Shown here in pieces: positions 7,438 to 14,802 of a DNA stretch of 48,431 nt. The first letter of the stretch is position 1. Each line of letters begins with the position of its first letter. The DNA lies in the NCBI RefSeq assembly GCF_000764645.1, contig NZ_JRGK01000021.1:1-48431 (forward strand), written 5' to 3'. Source of the stretch: Aeromonas finlandensis. GTDB taxonomy: Bacteria; Pseudomonadota; Gammaproteobacteria; Enterobacterales; Aeromonadaceae. A program made the position numbers and the translations under genes. The notes under the pieces are model-generated. The model was not told the origin of the DNA. It did not search any database and saw only the letters and a list, made by a program, of their open reading frames with translations.

Positions 7438-8714
7438 GCCGGATCCTGCTGGTGGATGACGATGCCAGCCTGCTCAAACTGATGAGCATGCGGCTGCGCA
7501 GTCAGGGTTATGAAGTGGATACCGCCGACAGTGCGGAAGGGGCCCTCGACCGGCTGCGTCAGCAGCGGGCCGATCTGGTGCTGAGCGATCTGCGGATGGC
7601 CGGTATGGACGGCCTGGCGCTGTTCGAGCGGATCCAGGCCCAGTGGCTGGGCCTGCCGGTGATCATCATGACCGCCCACGGCACCATCCCCGATGCCATT
7701 CAGGCGACCCGCTCCGGGGTCTTCAGCTTTCTGACCAAACCCATCAACAAGGATGAGCTGTTCGCCACCATCGAACACGCCCTGAGCCTGACGCGGCCGA
7801 AACAGCAGCAGGAGTGGCAGTCGCTGATCCTGACCCGCAATCCCCAGCTGGAACAGCTGCTTATTCAGGCCCACAGCATCGCCACCATGGAGGTGCCGGT
7901 GCTGATCATGGGACCGTCAGGTTCCGGCAAGGGGGCGATGGCGCAGGCGCTGCATCAGGCCAGCCAGCGGTGTGACAAGCCGATCCACACCATCAACTGC
8001 GCCGCCATTCCCTGGGCCTCCCTCGATCTGCAGCTGTTTGGCGAAGATGGCCAATCCGGGCTGTTCGAGCAGGCCAAGGGGGCGACCCTGTTTCTCGACG
8101 AGATCGGCAGCCTCTCCGAATCCTTGCAGGCCAAATTGCTGCAAGTGATGGAGGAGTATGGTCAGGGCACGCCAGAGGTGCGGGTGCTCAGCTCCAGCCA
8201 TCAGGATCTGGTCAAGGCGATGGAGGAGGGGCGCTTTCGGGAAGATCTCTTCTACCGTCTCAACGTTGCCAACATCACTTTGCCATCCCTCAGTGCCCGC
8301 AGCGAGGATATCCCCCTGCTGGCCCGGCAGGCGCTCGATGACTACCGCAGCCGTCACAGCGACTGCGCCGCCATGGGCTTCTCGCCGGAGTCGCTGGCGA
8401 TGCTGGCAGCGGCCGCCTGGCCGGGCAACGTGCGCCAGCTCTGCAACGTGGTTGAGCAGCTCGCCAGCCTCTGCTGCAGTCCGGTGATCGGGGTATCCAT
8501 GGTGGAGTCCGCCCTGAGCGGCGGTGGCGGCGGCATCCCCTCGTTCAACGAGGCGCGCGCCGAGTTCGAGAAGGAGTATCTGATCCGCTTGCTGCGCACC
8601 ACCGAGGGCAACGTGACCCTGGCGGCCAACATGGCGGGGAGGAACCGTACCGATTTCTACAAGCTATTGAATCGGCACGGTATCGAGGCGGCAAACTTCA
8701 AATCAAAGGGGTAA
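7434..8714 (+). CDS. glrR: GlrR/QseF-type response regulator, AAA+ domain without GAFTGA loop
   Basis: A 426-residue response regulator. The receiver (1-120) has DDD at 8-10, the phospho-acceptor in LSDLRMAGMDG and the conserved lysine in LTKPI. The AAA+ domain has Walker A GPSGSGKG, Walker B TLFLDEIG and the arginine-rich FREDLFYRLN. A Fis-type helix-turn-helix lies at the C-terminus (TLAANMAGRNRTDFYKLL). The sequence jumps from LQLFG through EDGQS straight to GLFEQA, so the GAFTGA loop that contacts sigma54 is missing. The following loop after LLQVMEEYG is shortened as well. It may therefore act without sigma54. It is the last gene of the glrK operon, overlapping qseG by four bases. Confidence 0.88.
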   Translation: MSRILLVDDDASLLKLMSMRLRSQGYEVDTADSAEGALDRLRQQRADLVLSDLRMAGMDGLALFERIQAQWLGLPVIIMTAHGTIPDAIQATRSGVFSFLTKPINKDELFATIEHALSLTRPKQQQEWQSLILTRNPQLEQLLIQAHSIATMEVPVLIMGPSGSGKGAMAQALHQASQRCDKPIHTINCAAIPWASLDLQLFGEDGQSGLFEQAKGATLFLDEIGSLSESLQAKLLQVMEEYGQGTPEVRVLSSSHQDLVKAMEEGRFREDLFYRLNVANITLPSLSARSEDIPLLARQALDDYRSRHSDCAAMGFSPESLAMLAAAAWPGNVRQLCNVVEQLASLCCSPVIGVSMVESALSGGGGGIPSFNEARAEFEKEYLIRLLRTTEGNVTLAANMAGRNRTDFYKLLNRHGIEAANFKSKG

Positions 8715-8715
8715 C

Positions 8716-9195
8716 TCAGGCGGGATCGATCGCCGTAGCTGCATCGTCTTTGTGGGTCTTCCGGGAGAGCCAGAGGCCGCTCTCCTTCATCAGAAAGCCG
8801 AACACGGCACCGATGATGAGGGAGGGCAGGATCAGCCGCCACTCGCCAGCTGCCCCGAAGGTGGCACAGCAACCGGCAAAGGTGCCGGGAATGTAGCCGA
8901 GCCACCGCTGCTTGGCTTGCACGCACATCAGAGTTGCCACTATCCCCATCATTATGTAGCCCACCACCCCGGCGCCCCACAGGCTGCCGCCATGGATCAG
9001 CAACAGTGCCCACAACATGCCGCTGACGTTGCAGAAGATGGTTTGCAGCAGTGCCTTGTAGCCGCCGCTGGAGGCGAAATAGCAGGTGCTGCCGAGGAAG
9101 CCGATCCAGGAGATAAGGCCGAACGCGACGGCCAGCCAGCCCCAGATGGCGGAGAGAATTCCAGTGGTGATGGCGATGGCGATCAGTGGGCTCAT
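8716..9195 (-). CDS. DUF1097 membrane protein (YcdZ-like)
   Basis: A 159-residue inner-membrane protein with about five to six hydrophobic segments. It strongly resembles E. coli YcdZ (DUF1097): AITTGILSAIWGWLAV at the start, ISWIGFLGSTCYFAS, MGIVATLMCVQAKQ, and IPGTFAGCCATF followed by LPSLIIGAVFGF. Function is unknown. The ATG at 9195 matches the homologous start; a longer ORF start at 9258 is unlikely. It converges on glrR with one base between the two stop codons. A CRP-like site lies about 80 bases upstream. Confidence 0.85.
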   Translation of the reverse strand: MSPLIAIAITTGILSAIWGWLAVAFGLISWIGFLGSTCYFASSGGYKALLQTIFCNVSGMLWALLLIHGGSLWGAGVVGYIMMGIVATLMCVQAKQRWLGYIPGTFAGCCATFGAAGEWRLILPSLIIGAVFGFLMKESGLWLSRKTHKDDAATAIDPA

Positions 9196-9275
9196 GGGGC
9201 GACTCTTCAGTTGGTTTCGCAAAAAGGGGCAGCCTACCCCCGGCAATCGGGGCGGCAAGCGGGGGGCGAATTGTG

Positions 9276-9291
9276 TGTGATCCTCATCACC
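9276..9291. promoter_or_regulatory. CRP-like binding site
   Basis: TGTGATCCTCATCACC matches the CRP consensus TGTGA-N6-TCACA in nine of the ten conserved positions. It lies 81 bases upstream of the DUF1097 start (minus strand) and 106 bases upstream of the small ORF at 9398 (plus strand), so it could serve either or both. Confidence 0.55.
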
Positions 9292-9397
9292 CTTTTCAAC
9301 TCGGGAATACGCTTGCGCTCGCGAAAAAAATTCATTGGTGACCGACCAGACCGTCGACCATAGTTAGAGGCCCTGTCCTGCTCATGGAGTGAGTCTG

Positions 9398-9493
9398 ATG
9401 GCGCCCAATGTGATCGTTCCCCTGCTGGTGTTCGTAGTCCTGTTTCTGGTCGGCACCATGGCCAAGGCACTGCCCCTGCACCACATGATGTAA
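9398..9493 (+). CDS. Small hydrophobic ORF, 31 residues
   Basis: ATG 9398 is preceded by GGAG eight bases upstream. The ORF has a single hydrophobic run of about 16 residues ([16 protein letters not shown]) and ends HHMM. It would be a one-span membrane peptide. It lies between the divergent DUF1097 gene and msrP, 71 bases before the msrP start. I do not recognise a family. Support is the ribosome-binding site plus the membrane-peptide pattern. Confidence 0.45.
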   Translation: MAPNVIVPLLVFVVLFLVGTMAKALPLHHMM

Positions 9494-9564
9494 ATTTGTG
9501 TGAAATAAAAATCTGCCGGGGCGGGTCTTATCCATACTGCCTCACTCAGCCCCGGGAGTTTTTC

Positions 9565-10566
9565 ATGTTGATCAAGCGTCGTACCGCTCACCCCCTCACC
9601 GAACAGGATGTTACCCCGGAAGCCGTCTATCAGGATCGCCGCCTCATTCTCAAGGGGCTGGGTCTGGGCGCTGCCACCCTGGCCTTCCCCACTCAGGCCG
9701 GTGTGCTCGATCTGCTGCGTGGCGACCAGAGTGCTGCCAAGCCCGTGACCAAGCCGCTCAACAGCAAGCCTGCGGAGCGCCCGGCCAATCTGGTGCTGAC
9801 ACCGGAAGAGAAGGCGACCAGTTACAACAACTTCTATGAGCTGGGCACCGACAAGTCCGACCCGGCTCGCAACGGCCACTACCTCAAAACCGAACCCTGG
9901 ACCCTCAAGGTGGAAGGGGAGGTGGCCAAGCCCTTTACCCTCGATGTGTGGGATCTGATCAACAAGAGCGAGCTGGAGGAGCGGATCTACCGGCTGCGCT
10001 GCGTGGAAGCCTGGTCCATGGTGCTGCCCTGGAACGGCATCTCGCTGGCAGAGATCATCCGCCGCGCCGAGCCCACCAGTCGCGCCAAGTTTGTCGCCTT
10101 CGAGACCCTGTTTGATCCGAAACAGCTGCCGGGACAGGCCTCCAGTCTGGGGGGCGGTATCGAGTATCCCTACGTGGAGGGGCTGCGTATCGACGAGGCG
10201 ATGCACCCGCTCTCTTTCCTTGCGATGGGGCTCTATGGCAAGACCCTGCCCGCCCAGAATGGCGCGCCGATCCGGCTGGTGGTGCCGTGGAAATATGGCT
10301 TCAAGAGCATCAAGAGCATCGTCTCGATCCGGCTGGTGGAGGAGATGCCGCCCACCACCTGGAACCTGCTGGCCCCCAACGAATATGGCTTCTACGCCAA
10401 CGTCAACCCAGAGGTGGATCACCCGCGCTGGAGTCAGGCCAGCGAGCGCTTTATCGGCGAGGGTGGAGTGTTTGGCGCCAAGCGTCAGCCGACCCTGATG
10501 TTCAACGGCTATGGCGATGAGGTCGCCTCGCTCTATCAGGGGATGGATCTGCGCCAATGGTACTGA
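9565..10566 (+). CDS. msrP: MsrP, molybdopterin-dependent periplasmic methionine sulfoxide reductase
   Basis: The catalytic subunit (formerly YedY) repairs oxidised methionines in periplasmic proteins. The 333-residue precursor has a twin-arginine signal ([11 protein letters not shown], about residues 30-40) and is exported folded with its molybdopterin cofactor. The molybdenum-ligand cysteine is expected in [12 protein letters not shown], and the family stretches [24 protein letters not shown] and [12 protein letters not shown] are present. The ATG at 9565 follows a GGGAG site. It overlaps msrQ by ten bases, giving the standard msrPQ pair. Confidence 0.95.
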   Translation: MLIKRRTAHPLTEQDVTPEAVYQDRRLILKGLGLGAATLAFPTQAGVLDLLRGDQSAAKPVTKPLNSKPAERPANLVLTPEEKATSYNNFYELGTDKSDPARNGHYLKTEPWTLKVEGEVAKPFTLDVWDLINKSELEERIYRLRCVEAWSMVLPWNGISLAEIIRRAEPTSRAKFVAFETLFDPKQLPGQASSLGGGIEYPYVEGLRIDEAMHPLSFLAMGLYGKTLPAQNGAPIRLVVPWKYGFKSIKSIVSIRLVEEMPPTTWNLLAPNEYGFYANVNPEVDHPRWSQASERFIGEGGVFGAKRQPTLMFNGYGDEVASLYQGMDLRQWY

Positions 10567-11189
10567 GATTGAAACCGGCCCATATCAGTGGCTTGCGGGT
10601 GCTGGTGCATCTGGGCGCCCTCGGCTTTCTGCTCTGGCTGGGGTTTGCCATTCCGGCGGGCCTGCTGGGGGGCGATCCGGTGCCCGAGCTTATCCACTAC
10701 CTCGGCAAGGGGGCGCTCAATCTGCTGCTGCTCACCCTGCTGGTGTCGCCGCTGGCCAAGCGCTGGCGGCAGGGGCAGCTCATCAAGCTGCGCCGCCCCC
10801 TCGGGCTCTGGTGTTTTGCTTGGGCGCTGCTCCACTTCATGGCGTGGCTGGGGCTGGATCTGCAGTTTGACTGGGGGCTGATTGGCGGGGAGCTGGTCAA
10901 GCGCAGCTATATCGTGGTGGGGATGGTGGCACTGCTGCTGCTGGCCGCCCTCAGCATCACCTCGCTGCCCGCATTGCAGCGCAGAATGGGCGCTGCATGG
11001 CAGAAGCTGCACAACTGGGTCTATGCCATCGCCTTGCTGGTGCCGGTGCACTACTGGTGGTCGCTCAAGAGCGGCTGGGGGGAGCCCCTCATCTACCTGC
11101 TGCTGGCCTGTGCCCTGCTCTGGCCGAGGCGGGAGAAGCTGCTGCGCCCCTGGCGGGGACGCTGGAATGCAAATGCAAAAGAGGCCTAA
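10557..11189 (+). CDS. msrQ: MsrQ, heme-binding membrane subunit of the MsrPQ system
   Basis: A 210-residue inner-membrane b-type cytochrome (formerly YedZ) that passes electrons from the respiratory chain to MsrP. About six hydrophobic segments are visible, including residues 13-33, 48-63, 78-100, 115-135, 150-165 and 172-190. Histidines suited to bind heme lie in [26 protein letters not shown] and [10 protein letters not shown]. Its start overlaps the msrP stop, implying translational coupling. Its stop overlaps that of the converging PepSY gene by two bases. Confidence 0.93.
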   Translation: MVLRLKPAHISGLRVLVHLGALGFLLWLGFAIPAGLLGGDPVPELIHYLGKGALNLLLLTLLVSPLAKRWRQGQLIKLRRPLGLWCFAWALLHFMAWLGLDLQFDWGLIGGELVKRSYIVVGMVALLLLAALSITSLPALQRRMGAAWQKLHNWVYAIALLVPVHYWWSLKSGWGEPLIYLLLACALLWPRREKLLRPWRGRWNANAKEA

Positions 11190-11434
11190 TCGGCCTCTTG
11201 TTGTTTGATCTCGCCAGTGTAGGCATCGACGATGAGATGCACCTTCTGATCCTGGCGATTGAGGGTTTTGACCTCGAATTTGTCCCCTTCCAGCTCCACT
11301 TCCCGAATGTCGTGATACCCTTGCGCCAGCAGGAGTTTGACCAGCCCGCCCATGTCGAGACGGTTCTGGGCCGCCCAGCTTGTGGCACTCAACAGACAAA
11401 GGATCAGCAGGAAACTGCGCGGGATCATATTCAT
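11186..11434 (-). CDS. Small exported PepSY-domain protein
   Basis: 82 residues: a signal peptide (residues 1-22, cut near TSWAAQ) followed by one PepSY repeat with GYHDIREVELEGDKFEV and HLIVDAYTGEI. PepSY modules are thought to bind or inhibit proteins in the periplasm. Two ATGs, at 11434 and 11428, are both possible starts. It converges on msrQ and is divergent from a second PepSY-like gene, and the pair directly precedes a two-component system. PepSY proteins are often encoded beside such systems. Confidence 0.82.
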   Translation of the reverse strand: MNMIPRSFLLILCLLSATSWAAQNRLDMGGLVKLLLAQGYHDIREVELEGDKFEVKTLNRQDQKVHLIVDAYTGEIKQQEAD

Positions 11435-11497
11435 TCCGGATTCATGGCTGGCAGACTATAAACGCCATTATGTTAGGTTTTTGGAGATGAATCATCC

Positions 11498-11836
11498 ATG
11501 AATAGAGCGCTCCCTCTACTCGGGTTATTGCTGCCGGTGCTGGCACAGGCGATCACGCCTGATGAAGCCCAGCTGCAGCAAGCTGTCCATGAGGGACGGG
11601 TTCGGCCCTTCCATGAAATGATGGAGGTGGCGGCCAGATTGCCGGTGCGGGTGTTGCGGGTGGATCTGGGGGAAGAGGATGGTATCTGGCTCTATGAACT
11701 GCGAGTCATCGATCGGGAGAACAGCGTGATCAAGGTGGCCTATCGGGCCGACAACCTTGAGCTGGTGTGGGCCAAGGGCCACCATCTGGAGCGGCTGTTC
11801 GAATCGCCAAAGCCCCCGGTCGAGGATGATGAATAA
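11498..11836 (+). CDS. Exported PepSY-like protein preceding a two-component system
   Basis: 112 residues: a signal peptide (residues 1-18, ending LAQA), then an acidic PepSY-like domain with VRPFHEMMEVAARLPVRVL, DGIWLYELRVIDRENSVIKV and the acidic tail PPVEDDE. It lies 21 bases upstream of the response regulator and is very likely co-transcribed. It is a candidate periplasmic modulator of the sensor kinase encoded two genes on (inference from gene order). Confidence 0.8.
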   Translation: MNRALPLLGLLLPVLAQAITPDEAQLQQAVHEGRVRPFHEMMEVAARLPVRVLRVDLGEEDGIWLYELRVIDRENSVIKVAYRADNLELVWAKGHHLERLFESPKPPVEDDE

Positions 11837-11857
11837 CCCCTGTGTGGAAGCCTGTTC

Positions 11858-12514
11858 ATGCGAATTCTGATTGTTGAAGACGAAAAAATTCTGGCCGGCC
11901 AGCTGGCTGAACAGCTGCGCCTCTCCGGCTTTGTCACCGACCTCTGCCACGACGGCAACGAGGCCGGTTTCCTCGGCGAGACCGAACCCTACGACGCCAT
12001 CATTCTCGACCTCGGCCTGCCGGGACGCGATGGCCTGAGCGTGCTGAAGGAGTGGCGCAGCAAGGGGATCGATACCCCGGTGCTGGTGCTGACCGCCCGT
12101 GGCCAGCTGCACGAGAAGATCGAGGGACTCAACGCCGGTGCCGATGACTACCTCACCAAGCCGTTCCAGGTGGCCGAGCTGGTGGCGCGGGTCCATGCGC
12201 TGGTGCGCCGGGCGGCAGGCAACGCCAGCTCCATTCTGGAGATTGGCGGGGTGCGGCTCGACATGGCGGCGTCGCAGGTGTGGTACGAAGGGACCCCCAT
12301 CAAGCTGACCGCCCACGAGTTCCGGGTGCTGGGTTACCTGATGCAGCACAGGGGCAAGGTGGTGTCGCGCAGCGAGCTGATCGACCACATCTATGCTCAG
12401 GATTTCGATCGCGACTCCAACACCGTCGAGGTGTTCATCGGCCGGATCCGCAAGAAAACCAACCCCGATCTGATTGAGACAGTGCGCGGCCTCGGGTACC
12501 GGATCAACGAATGA
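11858..12514 (+). CDS. OmpR-family response regulator (PhoP-like)
   Basis: A 218-residue regulator. The receiver (1-115) has acidic residues EDE at 7-9, the acceptor aspartate in IILDLGLPGRDG and the lysine in YLTKPF. The C-terminal winged helix includes KLTAHEFRVLGYL and VEVFIGRIRKK, and the protein ends TVRGLGYRINE. The receiver surface (LGLPGRDGLSVLKEWRS) is closer to PhoP than to HprR, CpxR or OmpR, but no target can be assigned. It overlaps the kinase gene by four bases. A GGAAG ribosome-binding site precedes ATG 11858. Confidence 0.88.
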   Translation: MRILIVEDEKILAGQLAEQLRLSGFVTDLCHDGNEAGFLGETEPYDAIILDLGLPGRDGLSVLKEWRSKGIDTPVLVLTARGQLHEKIEGLNAGADDYLTKPFQVAELVARVHALVRRAAGNASSILEIGGVRLDMAASQVWYEGTPIKLTAHEFRVLGYLMQHRGKVVSRSELIDHIYAQDFDRDSNTVEVFIGRIRKKTNPDLIETVRGLGYRINE

Positions 12515-13860
12515 GGCTGGTCAGAACCCTGCGGGGGCGACTGGTCGCCATCGCGCTGGTGTGGTGCGGACTGTTTCTGTTCGCCACCGGTTTCAGCCTG
12601 CAGACCATGATGCGCAACTACTGGCAGGAGGCGGAGGCCGATGGCCTGCGCCTGCAGCTCTATGATCTGCTCTCCCGGCTGGAGGTGGCGAAAACCGGCC
12701 TGCCGGTGGTGGTCGAGCCGATGTCTGATCCCCGTTTCAGCCAGCCTTACTCCGGCTACTACTGGCAGCTGGAGCTGGGCCACGATGTGGTGGGGCGCTC
12801 CCGCTCCCTGTGGGATACCAACCTGAAGAGCGACGGGCTCAAGTCGGCGTTTGGCGATCCCGACCTCTTCGTCGGCAAGGGGCCCAACAAGGAGCCGCTG
12901 CTGATCATGACCCGCACCGTGCTGCTGCCCGGTTCGGATCGGGTGTTTACCCTGGTGATGGCCAAGGACAGCAGTGCCCTGACCCAGACCCTCAACAAGA
13001 CCCGGATCAGCCTGTTCCTCGGTCTCGGCTTTGCCGCTGCCGGTCTGGTGCTCGGCTTCATGTTCCAGATCGTCTACGGCTTGCGGCCGCTGCACCTGCT
13101 GCGCCGCGAACTGGGTCGGGTCCATGAGGGTCATCAGGAGGGGTTCCGGCTGCGCTATCCGCTGGAGATTCAGCCGCTGGTGGAGGATATCAACCGGCTG
13201 CTGCACCACTACGGCGAGCTGCTGCAGCGGGCGCGTTCCCACACCGGCAACCTGGCCCACGCCCTCAAGACGCCGCTCAGCATCATGCGCAATCAGGTGG
13301 CTCAGTTGCCGCCGGAGGATCAGGCCGCCATCGGCGAGCAGCTCGACCAGATCCAGCGCCATATCGACTATCACCTTGGCAAGGCGCGGGTGACCGGTGC
13401 CGCCAAGATCCTCGGGGTTTCGACCCCGGTGCGGGCGCGGGTGGAGTACATCTGCCGCGCCTTCTCCCGCCTCTATCCGGGCAAGACGGTGGATCTGCAG
13501 GTGCCCGCCAATCTGGCGGTCGGGGTGGAGGAGCAGGACTTTGACGAGATGGTGGGCAACCTGCTGGAGAACGCCTTCAAGTGGTCTGCCAGCGAGCTGC
13601 GCATCTCCAGCGCCGAGCTGGGGGGCTGGATCACCCTGCGCATCGAGGATGACGGCCCCGGCATGAGCGAGGATCAGATCGCCAAGGCGGTGCTGCGCGG
13701 GGTGCGGCTCGACGAGAAGGTGCCGGGCTCCGGGCTGGGTCTCAACATCGTCTCCGATCTGGCGGAAGCCTATCGGGGCAGTTTCATTATGGGCCGCGCC
13801 GAACTGGGCGGTCTGGCCGCCTCCCTCTCGTTGCCCAAGGTGGCAAGAGTCGAGAGCTAG
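12511..13860 (+). CDS. Membrane sensor histidine kinase (PhoQ-like)
   Basis: 449 residues. Transmembrane segments lie at about 10-30 and 165-190, flanking a periplasmic domain of roughly 130 residues. A HAMP-like region comes next, then the phospho-acceptor histidine in GNLAHALKTPLSIM (about residue 250), the N box NLLENAFKWS, and the G boxes DDGPGMSEDQ and GSGLGLNIV. The form of the H box (LAHALKTPL) is like PhoQ. It is the cognate partner of the regulator just upstream. Its position after msrPQ and the PepSY genes invites the idea of envelope-stress sensing, but this is not shown by the sequence. Confidence 0.87.
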   Translation: MRLVRTLRGRLVAIALVWCGLFLFATGFSLQTMMRNYWQEAEADGLRLQLYDLLSRLEVAKTGLPVVVEPMSDPRFSQPYSGYYWQLELGHDVVGRSRSLWDTNLKSDGLKSAFGDPDLFVGKGPNKEPLLIMTRTVLLPGSDRVFTLVMAKDSSALTQTLNKTRISLFLGLGFAAAGLVLGFMFQIVYGLRPLHLLRRELGRVHEGHQEGFRLRYPLEIQPLVEDINRLLHHYGELLQRARSHTGNLAHALKTPLSIMRNQVAQLPPEDQAAIGEQLDQIQRHIDYHLGKARVTGAAKILGVSTPVRARVEYICRAFSRLYPGKTVDLQVPANLAVGVEEQDFDEMVGNLLENAFKWSASELRISSAELGGWITLRIEDDGPGMSEDQIAKAVLRGVRLDEKVPGSGLGLNIVSDLAEAYRGSFIMGRAELGGLAASLSLPKVARVES

Positions 13861-13901
13861 GCATAACATATGGCATTTGTTTTAGCCTGAGGAAGAGAAC
13901 C

Positions 13902-14363
13902 ATGACCGACGATCCGTGGGCACTGTGTCACCTTGACGATTCGTTTGATGCCTCTGTGCTGGGGGTCAAGGGCGCCCAGATCCAGTGGTTTGAAGACAGG
14001 GATGGCCTGATCGCGTTCCTTCTGGAAGATTTTGTCGACCTGCTGGCCGATGTGGGCGAGCTGGAGGAAGATCAGACCGAACAGGCGCGGGAGCGCTTCA
14101 CCCTGCTGGTGGAGCAGAGCTTCGACGATCGCACCCTGATGGATGCCATCAACGATCTCGCCTCCGGCCTGCGTCGCATCGCCTGGCTGGGTCCGCTCTC
14201 GGAGCTGGCCGAGATCAGCGACGAGTTTGCCTCCGGCCTGCGCCGCTACTTCTGGAGCCAGTACGATGGCGACGAAGATGACCCGGATGCCTGGGTGCCG
14301 GAAGAGCTCTGGCCCCAGCTGGTGGAGTGCGCGCAGGAGTATATGGAGGAGGGTGATTTCTGA
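13902..14363 (+). CDS. Acidic protein of unknown function
   Basis: 153 residues, strongly acidic, with no signal peptide or membrane segment, so probably a soluble cytoplasmic protein. A short internal repeat is visible: ASGLRR occurs near residues 87-92 and again near 109-114. The N-terminus MTDDPWALCHLDD and the C-terminal region with YDGDEDDPDAWVPEELWP do not match a family I know. ATG 13902 has a good GAGGAAGAG site, and an intrinsic terminator follows 30 bases after the stop. It may be a single-gene unit. Confidence 0.8.
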   Translation: MTDDPWALCHLDDSFDASVLGVKGAQIQWFEDRDGLIAFLLEDFVDLLADVGELEEDQTEQARERFTLLVEQSFDDRTLMDAINDLASGLRRIAWLGPLSELAEISDEFASGLRRYFWSQYDGDEDDPDAWVPEELWPQLVECAQEYMEEGDF

Positions 14364-14393
14364 CGCTCTGCCCGCTCCTCGCAGTGACAATAG

Positions 14394-14417
14394 ACGGCGC
14401 CTTCGGGCGCCGTTTCT
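14394..14417 (+). terminator. Rho-independent terminator
   Basis: Stem ACGGCGCC / GGCGCCGT with a TTCG loop is followed by TTCTATT. It ends the acidic-protein unit. Confidence 0.8.
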
Positions 14418-14450
14418 ATTGGCATCGGGTCGTCATTGGCATCGGGTCGT
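14418..14450. repeat. Tandem 16-base direct repeat
   Basis: ATTGGCATCGGGTCGT occurs twice, at 14418-14433 and 14435-14450, separated by one base (period 17). It lies directly after the terminator and is probably a local slippage duplication. Confidence 0.85.
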
Positions 14451-14758
14451 TGCGGCGATCCGTTATGGCGGTCAGCAAGAGGTGTGGTGATCGGGGGATG
14501 GTGTCTGAGGGCAGGTTAGAGGGAAGAGAGGCAGTCATGGGCCGCGTTGGGTTTGGTATAAGTAAAAATCAGGTCATGTTCCGAAAATCCATAAATTCTA
14601 TTTATGCCGGCAGGATTGGCCCCTGAGCGGGCCTTCGGTGGTGATCGCAGGCCCCGCGAAGGGCTCCGCCGATCCGGGTGGCAGGATGTCACGGAAAAGG
14701 GCTAGGCGGATCCCGACCCGCAGCGTCCTTGTCCGGATACCCGTTCCCGGAGATAAAG
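14451..14758 (+). ncRNA. Gene-free stretch; candidate structured RNA
   Basis: No protein gene is evident. A perfect palindrome CATAAAT-TCT-ATTTATG lies at 14590-14606 in an AT-rich patch that looks like a promoter or operator. From about 14610 the sequence becomes GC-rich with complementary segments (GCGGGCCT with AGGCCCCGC; TCCGCC with GGCGGA near 14667 and 14704). It then runs into a plus-strand terminator at 14759-14788. This is the layout of a small RNA gene. It does not match 6S, GcvB, Spot 42, CsrB, RNase P or tmRNA as I know them. It could also be a decayed gene. Confidence 0.4.
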
Positions 14759-14788
14759 AAACGGCGCCTTGATGGCGCCGTTTTTATT
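14759..14788. terminator. Bidirectional terminator after torA / candidate RNA
   Basis: Stem AAACGGCGCC / GGCGCCGTTT with a five-base loop. On the plus strand it is followed by TTTTATT; on the minus strand TTTCTTTATC follows. It ends torCA on the minus strand 15 bases after the torA stop, and any plus-strand transcript from 14.6 kb. Confidence 0.85.
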
Positions 14789-14802
14789 GGGTGGCAACCG
14801 CC

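Noticed and set aside
14610..14788. 6S RNA, GcvB, CsrB, RNase P RNA, tmRNA or a known riboswitch in the gap before torA
   Set aside because: None of their core sequences could be matched. Scattered GGA motifs are too few for a CsrB-type RNA. Left as an unidentified candidate.
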